NCBI GenBank assembly: GCA_015501075.1
Contig: JADNYJ010000157.1
Coordinates: 24,279-88,278 of the forward strand
Source of the DNA: Gymnopilus junonius
Taxonomy: Eukaryota > Basidiomycota > Agaricomycetes > Agaricales > Galerinaceae
Length of the DNA: 64,000 nt
Direction: 5' to 3'
Shown piece after piece: positions 11,227 through 22,387 of the stretch. Under the pieces are notes generated by a model. The model ran no database searches. It was given only the letters and a program-made list of their open reading frames with translations, and was not told the origin of the DNA. Each line of letters opens with the position of its first letter. Position 1 is the first letter of the stretch. A program made the translations under genes and the position numbers.

Positions 11227-14200
11227 TCACTCAGCTCCACTGTGTTTACTTTCGTCGACTTGATGATTCTTCTTCGCTTTTGTCTTCTTCTGCCTCGGTG
11301 ACTTCTTCTTCTTCAACTCGTCATAATTTTTTCCTACATCCCTGAGCCGGAATTGTTTGATCGCTTTCTCAGCAGCCGCGTACTTCACCTCCTCCTGACT
11401 AGGTTTGCCTCTCCATTCAGCCGTTACACGAACTTCTTCTTGGCCATCCACGACAATAGCACAGCTAACTTTACCACCTTCTTTGTTAATGTCATAGTCA
11501 ATGGTCTTGTCGTTCTTCTGTGACCACATTGACAAGCGCGATACGGGTGCAGCACGTCTACGTCATCTTCTACAATGTGTTCGAGAAGGGGCATTATGCC
11601 AAGGGTGTCGAGGACACCACGGACGACCAAAAGGGATCCATTTGAGTCTAAAAATATTGCCCCAATGATACTCTCTATCATGTCGCTGAAGAACTTAGGC
11701 GCCTGTAATCGAGTAAGGGCCGCCCAAGGGAATATCGTTCCCTGCATCAGGCTCTGGTCTATTTCGTCCCTCCATTTACAATAACGCGTAAATGTGTTCA
11801 GCTGGTCTTCCAGAACTTTGATGCTTGAGTGTAAGAGACATCGCCACAGGTAAATCTCCTGGCTTTCGTGTACTTCTTCGATCACCACCTTTGCGTATCC
11901 GTTGCCGTTAAACCCTGCATTTGGGTCTGGGCGTGGCATAACTGTGTCGACCTTCGAGCTCATTTTCAAGCATATGAAAGATAAAATTTGCGCATTCACT
12001 ACCGCGCTTTTCCTGAGATGCATATGGCCTGGACTGTAGTTCTTGCCGGGGGCATGGTATAGGTATTTGTGACCACCATATCTAGAACGGAGTCGCCAAG
12101 AAACTCCATACGCTCGTAGCTCGGTGTGTGGTTATCCTGTTGATAACTTGCGTGCGTGAGAGCTTCAATAAGCAGTAGTTTATGAGTAAATGTATATCCA
12201 AGCATGTTTTCGACATCGCCAAGTTGGGAGGGCAAGTTGGCAATTTCATCTGAGTTAAGAACTGGAAACACGGGCCAAGATCTGGGATATCCTCAGAGGC
12301 AAAGGCTCGCATTTGATTCCGATGTCGAAAAATTTGATGCATTCATATCCTAATGAAAGGCCACCGTGCAGAAAAGCAGCACCAATGGTAGATTCAACCA
12401 CGTCCGCCAGAACTACAGAAAAAGATCATTTAGGATAGGGGCGATGAGAGTTCTTTTAATCACTACCTTTTGTTGACAATTGTTGGTTTTTTTTTCTCTT
12501 TTTTTCCTTTGAGCCTTCAGCTTCATTTTGAATAGCTGAAGGCTCCGCGACAGGTAAAGGGATATCATTGATTGGACTGCCTAAGGTAGTGAAGTATTTT
12601 GGTTTCCACTTTTTACCGAGCATTGGATCTGATATTCCACTATAAATCCGTTTTATTTCGTAGCTGAAAGCACGGCACACCTCTTATAATCCATCTGTAC
12701 ATCTCCCTTTTTACATTCTCCTTTGCAAGACGCCCATTGGATACCGCGTGGTCTTTCTTCCTAGTGAGGTAACCTTCATGCCACAGTGGGTACTCAGCCA
12801 TTAGCTGAACGCCTGTGACAAACTTGAGCACTGTATCGCCAAGAGTCTCCATGCGCTGATAGTTTTGCCGTTCACCAGATGCAGGCGCCGTTAATGCGAT
12901 TGTTAGCAACGGGAGCGCAAAAGAAGAAAGAGGGCTTGAATGGAAAAGTGTCTTACGTAGTGAATTGGCCGTAATCGTCATGGAAAGTGATCTGAGGACG
13001 GAAGGTAGGAGAAAACTAAACTCAGTTTCCTCGGGCGACAACATAACCACTCCAGAGTAACGCGTTAGCAAGTAATGAACCACTGGAGATTTCTCGGAAG
13101 TGATAGAATCCTCTAGTTCCACGACCTTCTTCTGAGCCAGAGGAATGAGGAAATTGGTCCTTGGTGGATAGGGTTCCGCGACGAGCAGTGGGTACGTGAT
13201 CTCGACATCAGATAGCCGTTTATAACGTTCTCTCAACTTGTCTTCTTCTTCCGTAGGAAGTGGATCGTATTGCCATTTCACAAACTTAAGTGGCCGTCCC
13301 ATCCCGATTTGCCTCTGTACCAAGGTCAGGTCTGTCGGATGCCCGAATTCTTCGCCAAAAATATCCGCCCGTACTGCCAACGGATCAGAATTCATTTTAG
13401 AAGTGGCTTCCGAAATGTTGGAAAGCCATGATCGTCGCGTATCCCATTCTGTGCTAATATCACTCTGCGGTAGGAAAAGATACCCAAAATCGACATTGTC
13501 CCACTCCATACGGGAACTATTGAGGCCCCAGAATATCCTCCTCGTGAATTCTTGAGCTTTCGTTATTGTAGCACTATCTGGGACGAACTTTCCACCAGAA
13601 CGAAGAGAAGTCCTGACGGGAGGAAGGCCAGGACGATAAAGAACAGGTCCAGACTGGATATCCAGTGGTACTGCTTCCGACTTCGTGAACAATAGTAAGG
13701 GATGTAAGCCTTCCAAACAAAGCTCCGAACAGTACCAAAGATTGTCAGAACTGTCTTCTTCGACTGGTGCCCAAGGATCGATACTAAGTGAGACCTTGGC
13801 GAAGCCTGATCTTTTCTCGACATCAGCCAGCATAGCTTTCACTTCATCTTCGAGTTCGGGTTCCATGATACTTGTGATCGGCAGGAGATTGTCGTTCAAT
13901 AGGCCTGCTTGATGAAGGGATGCATAGGCTTTAAAAGCAGAGTGACGATGAGCGGAAATGATTGACTTATATATCCTATCAACGGTGAACTGTCGTTCTG
14001 GGAGGGGCAAAGATCGAGGCAAGGTGACAGAGGATCCATACGGGCCTGTATAAAGGACTCGTCCACGAGCTAGATTGTCTATAGTATGCCAGCCTTCTGC
14101 GAACTCAGGGGGGTCAAGGTCATATAAAGGACGGTTATCTGCATGCGCCGAGTTTGGAATAACGGCGCAAAATGCGTCAGATGTGAGATAGCGGAATGGA

Positions 14201-16117
14201 GTGTCAAAAGAGCTCTATAAACATTGTCAGACTTTACGGTTCAGTTTCAAACAGAGAAAATTTACCCGGTAGATTCAACTTTTAGCTCCAAAACCTCTTC
14301 CTCATAATCGTCTTCCATGATAATGTCATCCACTATGAATGATGCATCTCGAAGAGGATCGTTGTACAGGGCAACCATCTGGCGTTCCAAGTCTTCCCAT
14401 TTCGCAACATAGCCTTGCTGTTTACCGCCCTCTTCAAACATGAGAGTAAACGTGCTCTTCCTCTTTCGAGCTCTGCCCCGACTTTGGGCCCAACTTGCCA
14501 TGTTAGGTGGTGGGTCCCACCGGATGACGCTGCAGCATGCTTGAATGTCTATTCCTTCTTCAGCCACGGCAGTAGAGACGATAAGGTTCTTCTCGCCAGA
14601 TTTGAAATCCGAAAGTGTTGCATCCTGAGATTCCTTCACTAGGGTACGTGTAATGTCCATTATGGAATGGCGACGAGAGCTGTCCGAAGTGCCTAACAAA
14701 ATTCCAATTGAGAATAAGTTCTTCGTGCGCGGATGGTGCCTGAGAACCTCTGCAAGGGCAAGGACTGCATCGCGGCGCTCAACGAAAATGATACCGCTAT
14801 AAGTTTCGTTCCTCGACTCGACTTCCACTTTTTCGACTAGCAGGCATTCAATCAAGGCACGAACTTTGTCAGAAGAATCATCCCCAATGTCCTCTGGGTA
14901 ATAAGACACCGGAGAAACCACGACACGTTCAAGTATGCCAAGTAGGTAAGCCTTCTCCGTATGTTTCCACGTAACCATTATGTTATCGAAAGGATTTGCT
15001 GCTTTCTTGGCGCGTTCCGTAACTTGCCATACAAACCAATCCGCGGCCCAGGATCCGAGGTCCTTACAAATATCGGTTCCAGCACGTTCAAAATCACGAA
15101 GACCTTTATGTGTGAATGAGTCCTGCTTGGAAATGACTTTAGACAACTTTTGATCGATTCTCTTATACTCAGAAGATCCAAGCGTAGCCCTGCGTAGTTG
15201 GTTTCGAAGCGAAATGACGTAAGGATCATTTTCTATGTCGAGTGTTTTGATGATAGAGGACAGACAAGCTAAATTGGTGGAGAATGGCATGGTTGTGTCG
15301 TCCTGGCCGTAGTACATGACATGCTTGAAGGTAGGACGATGAACATACTCTGCCAACTCGGAACGGTTACGACGAGGGGCCCTGATTGTGCTATCAAGAT
15401 TGCTTTCAATTTTCCTGAAAAATGAAGTGTCAGAAAAACTACTAATAGGGGAGCAAGACTACGGACTCAAACGCTTTTTCAACATTTCCACCATAAATAG
15501 GGCTCGCGGTGAGCCCCATTACCATAGGCCGCACCGCTTCTGAGGTGACATCAGTGCGAGGAGACAGATCAAAATAGAACTCCATCATAATTCTGTTATA
15601 GGGGTGGTTCTCCACGGCGTGATGGGCTTCGTCAAACACCAAAAGGCTGATATCTTTGCCCATAGATATATATCCATGGCGAAGAGCGTCAAGGAATACC
15701 TGGGGAGTCGAAACCATAATGCGATGTGTACGGAGGACTCTTTCCCACAGTGCTGCGTCCTTCCACTGATCGGGCTCGTTAGAACCAGATACTAGCCCAA
15801 CTGATACGGGAAGATAGGTTTCGATCACAGATTTCTGTTGCTCGCACAGTGCCACAGTCGGCGCAAAAAACCAAGAGATCTAAACCAACATTCAATAAAA
15901 TGCCACTTAATATGAGAAAGAGGTGAAAACAAGCCTTCTTGGGCTCTCTCTCCATCTCATGCTTCAACCTCAGGACCGCGATCAGAGTCTTCCCAGAGCC
16001 TGTGTCCATTGCGATAATGATATTTTTCTGAAGGCTTTCATCGAGCATTTCTTGCTGATATCCCCGAGTAGCAGGCATCTCTTTCAACTCTACGGTAGAA
16101 ACAGAATGATCCGCCAT
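11227..16117 (-). CDS. Dicer-like ribonuclease, broken by three frameshifts in the last exon
   Basis: Cuts double-stranded RNA into small RNAs for RNA silencing (family knowledge). Exons: 15935-16117, 15467-15879, 14266-15414, 12681-14212, 12467-12628 and 11227-12412. Domains in order: DExD/H helicase (Walker [10 protein letters not shown] at 36-44, DEAH at about 144, GLTASP), helicase C ([20 protein letters not shown]), Dicer dimerisation region, a divergent PAZ/platform-like stretch, RNase IIIa ([11 protein letters not shown] with [10 protein letters not shown]), RNase IIIb ([11 protein letters not shown] with [10 protein letters not shown]) and a C-terminal dsRNA-binding region followed by a Lys-rich tail. 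The acidic catalytic residues of both RNase III domains are present. The last exon needs three one-base corrections near 12255 (extra base), 12066 (missing) and 11546 (missing); homology is continuous across each. Exons 1-4 are clean. The first intron appears to use a GC donor. The start is the first true ATG. Confidence 0.93.
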
Positions 16118-16908
16118 TGTTGTCAAAGTCCAATGTCGTGGTTGTGGTCAAAGAACGAGTCCTAATCGCTGAGCGCTTATCGTTGATCAGAAAGGTCAGG
16201 TGGGGTGATGATGGTCAAAGCAGTGTTACTCACGACTGCGCAATCTGCCACAACAATTGACACGATTGTGCTAACTGTCTCGCTGGGGTCTGATAGACCT
16301 CGGCCTCAACAACCAAAGTCAGGCCACTGGGAACTTCCTTGTCCTTACAGGTAGAACTTGACGTCTTGGGCATCGCATTTTTTAGATGAAAGCATTAGCA
16401 TTTACTGAAGACCGGCACAAATATAAACAGAGGCGGTCAGCGAGGAACATAGGAAAGTTGGATACCCTACCAGAAGTACTTACGCCTGGAACCGAATTGG
16501 TCGGAAGATTGCTGGATGATCTCAACGGTCACGCGCACGTATCGTCACGATATGTTCCATGTCACGTGCCGTACCCAAAACGCGTCGCGCGACGCGAGTC
16601 GCGATAGCTTAAAAGACCTGGCGGGCAAGCAATTGCCCATACAGATCAAAACGAGCTTTTTATATATACAGGCTCATTTGGGGCCATTTGGACAGTTTTT
16701 GCCCACCGTGAATGTGATTTAGTCTAAGCTTTGGAAAAGTAACAAGTTGTCACGATATAATTTTAGTGACCACTGACCGGTCAACTTAAAAGTTAAGAGA
16801 TCAGATTTTGGAGCCATAAAATTGAGTCAAAAGAGAAGAACAGGGGATAAGTTAATGAAATAAAAGGTTCAGGAACAATAGAAGCATCATCTTGGAGTTC
16901 AGGTTATA
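16118..16908. other. Intergenic, upstream of Dicer-like gene
   Basis: No supportable gene. The first few hundred bases should include the Dicer-like promoter. A TATATATA run lies near 16660. The frame at 16386-16607 (+) has no recognisable features. Confidence 0.4.
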
Positions 16909-17043
16909 GAGGTTATTCGGAACTTCTGTTCGAACGAAAATGTGGAGCCTTCGGCGTCCCTAATTGGCTGAAGGTGCCGTTTTTTAACCTTCTAACTTGA
17001 GATGATTATAGATTTTGTTCGGACAGAAGGTGTAAATAACCTC
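16909..17043. mobile_element. 135-bp MITE with TA target duplication
   Basis: The ends are imperfect terminal inverted repeats of about 27 bases: the left end begins GAGGTTATTCGGAACTTCTG and the right end, read on the minus strand, begins GAGGTTATTTACACCTTCTG. TA dinucleotides lie directly outside at 16907-16908 and 17044-17045. There is no coding capacity. The TA duplication and size fit a non-autonomous Tc1/mariner-type element. Confidence 0.7.
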
Positions 17044-17045
17044 TA

Positions 17046-18879
17046 AGTAATTAGAGATCTATGGACTTGCTTGCTGCCGCGCGCAGGCCCCAAATCTTCA
17101 GAGACGAGCTGCCAAGGTCTGAGCTAGGGAACAAAACGAGTGAACCCATAAGAAGGAAAATAAATTATGCGTGGGACCCGGTATGAGATCTCACCGGAGG
17201 GATATCTCTCTTGGCTACAGACTGGATATAGCACGGAATATCGCACGCAGGAAAAAATATTATTCTGAAAGAATTGGCAAGTACGTGGACTAGATAACAA
17301 ATCATGGATTATGAAGTGATATACGACCATGCACAAGTCAGTGAAATGAGGGCCTCTGAATATAACGTTATCGGTAACTCACCTTTATTAATTAATAAGG
17401 CAGTAAGATTCCGTTCTAATGCGCGATACGTTACGTTTTTAATTCGGTTCACAGAAATGATGAGACGCAAAGCACACTTGAGCCTGAGTAGGCTGAATAA
17501 TCTTCCTTCGCACGGGCAGAAAATTATTGTGCCGTTTATAGGTAGAGAACGAGTTTTCTCCGAGGACCGATAAGTAGTAGATACGCGTAATACCAGTCGA
17601 GGAAGCCAGGCTAGAAAAAAAGGTCCCCTCACACGTACCACAACCCTCAAAACGTTGGTCAGATCGAAATTAATGACACGCTTTTGAAAAGAGGGACGTA
17701 TCTGTATCCACGAAAAGAACTGAGTTCTGGGCGCTGTGAGGAGCGCCTGTGAGGAGGTCAGCGGACCAGGACATTGCCAGGACGGAGTGAACCTTAGAGA
17801 CGTTTCCTCGCCGTATAAATAGGTGCCTCTCACGCGTGGCTCTGGGTGGTTTGGTGGATTGACCTTTCTATGCCACTCTTGCGATCAAGCGTTACATCGA
17901 ACAGGCACACAGCTCGGCCAGTTCCTGTCTGTCAACGCAACTTCAGCAAGCAAGGACGTAAGTACAAGGGAATCATCTGCACACCAATTATTTGAAGCAT
18001 CCCCGTTTCACAAACGTTACCGCTGCGAAGAAGAGGACCGACCTGGAAATAATCTAAGACGCCTTACTAACCCCCGTACGAGCCGCGAGGAAGTATAGCA
18101 AATGTATGGATGTAGACTGAAGACTTTTGCTCGAGATTTGTCAAGGTTTCATATATGGCAAGACTGGTAAAAGAGGGTGCACCTTGGTCGCTTTGCGAGG
18201 TAAGATGCCGGTTCGGCCGTACTCTGTGTCCGTAAAATCGTGACACCTTAAGTACTACGCCGATGCCATCCCGTTGAGTTAACATTGGTGTATTGGTGAC
18301 CGCCGAGAATTTGGCATATGATCTAAATAAATCACGTTGTCGGTGAATTGCAGAGGCATAGCGACCTTGGTACTTCCGCTGCCTGAAGTGATGCTCTCTC
18401 GTCATGAGAAGGGGTGGGAAGCAGATGTGAATGACCAATGAAAAACGGCGAGCCGATCTTCACACCGAGTCCCGGGTTTTTCTCCTAGACCCGTGTTCAC
18501 CAACTCATGGAAATGCTGAAGATCAATACCGCAAGATGAAGTTGCCAAAGCAAAAATTTCTTGAAAGATCACATGTGCAGCCTGAGTGTAAAAGTAACAA
18601 GTTGGCACCTCGAATGGTGAATACTCGAGGCAGAAGAGTCCGATATACGGCGAACTCTAAAACGAGATTATCCTCGCCTCGTCAGGCATTTCTGAGGAGA
18701 CATGATGGTAGCAGACTGAGATTCTGGAGTCCGAGTTGAAGGTGTCTCCAAAGTGGCAGTGCGCGCAATGATGCTCACGTGCAAGAAACTTATTTGGTTT
18801 GGAAGCTCATCACAATCAACGACGAGGAGGGATCGTCGTCATCGTTAGTCTTATCGTGCAAGCGTCAACGTCCTCAACC
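17046..18879. other. 1.8 kb without a supportable gene
   Basis: Several mid-sized open frames overlap on both strands (17304-17573 +, 17309-17833 -, 18067-18438 -, 18431-18739 +), but none has motifs, a plausible splice partner or family resemblance. The last part contains the EMC6 promoter and 5' UTR. Confidence 0.4.
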
Positions 18880-19404
18880 ATGGCGACCCCTCCAGAAGCC
18901 ACGGCAGCACAGCGCATGTACGCTCCGAATGTTCTTGCAAACTCTTCGATACATACAACCAAATTCATCTCTGCTTGCTTTGCAGGCGCTGCGGCAGGCA
19001 TTCTAGGGCTCGAAAATTGGACAGGGTTCATCTTATTCATTGCCTCCACACTCCTCACGCCGGAATCATGCATACAGTTAATTGCAAGGGGAAGCCTAGC
19101 AAGTACTTCCAAGAAGGTGTGATGGAGATCGTCAATCCTGGTCAGGATAATGCGTTTACGTTTGTGCTTGCTTGGACTTTGTTTTACGGTATGCCAATAT
19201 TTCCCTCAATGAAGTCGGGTTTAATAAATGAGCTGGGAACTATAGGTATTGTTCATGGTATGTAACGTCATTTTTTTTATTTTCTGGGATCAGGATGTCT
19301 ACTCGTCCTCATGGTCTTCAAATTACGGAACCCTTTCTACTCTATTGCCCAATTTTTCATACGCATACTGACTCAACCCTTTCTGTGGCGCAGTTTACGA
19401 TTGA
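18880..19404 (+). CDS. EMC6: ER membrane protein complex subunit 6, with one frameshift
   Basis: Small subunit of the EMC, which inserts transmembrane segments at the ER (family knowledge). Exons: 18880-19188, a 12-nt exon 19246-19257, and 19394-19404; about 111 aa. The start ATG is in accATGG context. Recognisable blocks are NVLANSSIHTTKFISACFAG, the first membrane segment AAAGILGLENWTGFILFIAS, then KGKPSKYFQEG, VNPGQDNAFTFVLAWTLFYG and the short family ending GIVHVYD. One base is missing near 19062-19063 (GG where GGG restores the frame), between the two halves of the protein. The 12-nt exon encodes part of the conserved IVH and its splice sites fit, so it is believable. Confidence 0.9.
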
Positions 19405-21171
19405 TCTCCTTCACCCGCACTTGTCCCTTCTATCGACGCTCAAGCGAGAAGCTCGGGCATATTCCAGTTCTCTGGAGTCGTGTTTTTAGGCGTTGCTGGA
19501 TCGGCCCTTTCCTATTTATTCCTTCCTTATCTTGCTTCAAGTTCCGTTTCTGTATTTACCTCATGTGTGTCCACGTTCTTCTGGTCATGCTCAGTTCACC
19601 TGTCTCCTGGACCCATCGTGACGGCTCCAACGTTCAGAAATCGAGTTCGATGTGTCCGGAACGTGCAATTGTCGCTTCCTTAGCAATGAGCGTCGCAATA
19701 GAACCCTGTAATGTCGCATGCAATGACGTCAAGAAATATGGCCGGACGATTTTACAACGGATACATATTCGGACCCAATCTTAAAGGGCAATCCTAAAGG
19801 GTGTACGTTATCTTTTCATTCTCGGAAGTTTTTCCTTTTCTTCAGTGCCGTATTTTGAGTTTAGATCGAGTGTCTGGCAAGCATCCTCGATGTCTGCAAG
19901 GAGGATGATTTCAGTGCTCTAGATGGGCCAGTTCATGATGCGTAGTTAGATTATACGATGTTCTCGCCCTCGAGATGCGACGGCTTCTCATCTCCCATCG
20001 CCACCAGCCGTATATAATTGGACGGTTCTCTCATCTCTAATTTTTGCCTACATAATATCATGGACTGACCGGATCAATGAAAATAATCTGGAAAACTGAA
20101 TAGCAGCAAGGAATGACAACGCAGACTCCACTAGTGGTACGTCCCATTTTCATATAGTCACATTTCTTCCCCAACGAACGTGTCCGAGTCCGAATTTATT
20201 CACTAGGTGTACTTAGCATATCATTTAGTGTCAGTTCAATGTCGGATCCATATTTCTGATATCGTTGATACCAGTGATGGTGAAAGCGACGTCACGACAT
20301 GCCCTGACATGCCTGAGCAAAGATGGTAATAAAATCCCTGCTCCTTACTACATATGCCGTATATAGGGGGGCAAAAAAGGCGAAAGTTTAATCATCAATC
20401 CGGGATCTAAGGTTTATCAAATGATCATCTACGGAAACATCATATCCGTGGAAGAAATCCAAAAACTCTCGATCGAGCAGAGAACTTCAGAGAAGGCTAG
20501 AGAAGGAGCTGTCTTTTCTTACAGAGGATTCTTAATCGGCAAGTAGGCAGGTAACCCGACGAGCTGGTGAAAAGAAGGTTAATATCCAATAAAGGTTCCC
20601 CCAACTATAACGTACCTCCCGAACTCGTTTTGAAGACTTGGCTGGAGCAGGCTGGAGCTGGTTTGAAGACGGAACGATGAACCTCGGATCACAAAAAAGG
20701 ATATCGATGCTAAAAACCACGCATCATAGGGTTAAAGTGAAAGAGGTTTTCTGACCAACCATTAAGGATGAATTGTACGTAGGTGAACTAAGGTGGCCCA
20801 AATAATCGAAGCAATCATTTGAGGAGAGAGTTTGACAGATAATCGCAGATTGCGATCCCAGATTACCGAGAGGTCGGCCACGTGGTGGACGCGGCTATGG
20901 AACCACGCGACAGAGCGACCTGTCATTTTGCTTGGATCCAAGTTGAGCCCATCCCACACGTGGCAACAGGGTGGCTGTGGCCGTCCTTTCTCGTTCCGGT
21001 TATTCCTGGCGTAAGGAGAAGACAGAAAAAGGAGAGCCAAAGAACCTGAAAAACGGAATCATTCGGTCTGTTCAATTCCTGCCATCCATCTCTTCTTCTT
21101 CCTCTTTCCTCGTACCTTATTTCCTTGCTCTTGCCTCGATCTCCTCCGTCCTTAAGCCCTCGACATAAGTA
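19405..21171. other. 1.8 kb intergenic between EMC6 and the DUF6593-type gene
   Basis: The first 400 bases are T/C-rich and hold a 157-codon open frame (19311-19784 +) that overlaps the EMC6 terminal exon and intron, so it is probably accidental. No other feature is supported. The CT-rich stretch ending near 21130 is promoter-like for the next gene. Confidence 0.4.
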
Positions 21172-22011
21172 ATGTCTTCATCCTCCGGTGCCCACACACT
21201 TCTCCAGTACGGAGATGATCCTCTCAACCATCGATTCATAGATCATGAAGGGCGCCCTGCGTTTACGATGTGAGTGATATTCCTAAAATATCGCGCAAAC
21301 CTGTGCGTCTGATCCATCTCCCGTCGTAGACAACAGGTATGGGGCCATCAGCATATTGTCTAGCCGCCTCACCGATGACCGCTCTCTTGGATTCACAGGT
21401 TGAGCGAAATCCCAATCCAGTCGTCCGTATCACGCGCGAAGCTGCCTGGTCGTCACAGCATCCAAGCATCATGGGCCCTGATAATTCATACCTATATCTT
21501 GGTCCAGAGAGTACGGCTGGCTACATCATTTACGGCAGTAATCAAATAACCATTCCTATGAACTTTTTCCTCAGACCTGGGAAACGGGAAGGGAGCTTGT
21601 GAGTCATTTTCTACACAACACCCTACATTGGTTATTTTTTGCATATCAAGCCAAGGACGTTAGTGCTAATTACTGTTCATCCAGGTCCCGATACTTCAGG
21701 TGTCAAAATGGAAGGGATTGCAAATGGAGGATTGGGTCGCATCGCATGGAGGTTAGTGCCGTCCTCATGCTTTATCATCCTGGCTATCGTGATGATGATG
21801 CAGGCGGCTTGAATTTTTATCGATTGCATCATTGCTGATCTTATCTTTTCAGTGCTTGGATGGTCGTACAACGCTTGCGACATGGGAGGTCAGCCCTCCG
21901 AATCAGGAGTACTATGCACGCCTCATCATCCGACCAAACGCCATGCCTCTAGTCACCGAAATTTTAACGACCCTCATTGTTAATCGAATGGCTCTCGCAT
22001 TAGGCTGGTAA
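21172..22011 (+). CDS. DUF6593-type protein
   Basis: Member of a basidiomycete-expanded family of unknown function, recognised from its general layout rather than by search. Five exons: 21172-21269, a 7-nt exon 21330-21336, 21399-21598, 21685-21751 and 21853-22011; 176 aa with consistent phases. The reading MSSSSGAHTLLQYGDDPL leads to a beta-rich core with VVRITREAAW, SYLYLGPESTAGYIIYG, a RYFRCQNGRDCKWRIG strand pair, and a C-terminal segment LIIRPNAMPLVTEILTTLIV ending in LALGW. The family often ends in a similar hydrophobic helix after an arginine-rich beta sheet. The 7-nt exon is required to keep the phase between exons 1 and 3; both flanking introns have good GT-AG sites. Function cannot be inferred. 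Confidence 0.7.
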
Positions 22012-22387
22012 CTGCATACCAAACTATAATTTACGACCCACTATATGTGTTGACGTATATGGCTCACATCAATTTTTGTATCGATATATTGCTCTCATAC
22101 CTGCCTCCGTAGCTTTCACGAAATATCTCCCAAATTAGGCATCTGTACTTCTTGGTTCCAAACGTTACGATGTGATTAATTGCGGACCCCTTTGTAGCGC
22201 TCATCTTTCCTGGACTGCCTTCGAACGCCGTTGCAATAGTTTATATAGCAGCTTAAGCTTGTACGCCTTATCATCTAATTGAGATACTTAATTGGCTCAC
22301 ATTTCCCTGGCTTGTTTTAATTTGTGAACTATCTCTGCCTGATCCTAAATTACTTCGACCCATCAAGCCCCTGATCTGCCCGGCATT
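22012..22387. other. Convergent intergenic
   Basis: 376 bases between the 3' ends of the DUF6593-type gene and the TTC27-type gene. AT-rich, probably both 3' UTRs. No other feature seen. Confidence 0.5.

Noticed and set aside
12240..12280. An intron at the first Dicer frame change
   Set aside because: No donor exists within a workable distance, and conserved sequence abuts the break.
17309..17833. 174-codon minus-strand frame
   Set aside because: No motifs, no splice partners, overlapped by another open frame on the plus strand.
19311..19784. 157-codon plus-strand frame after EMC6
   Set aside because: Overlaps the EMC6 last intron and exon in a different frame; looks accidental.
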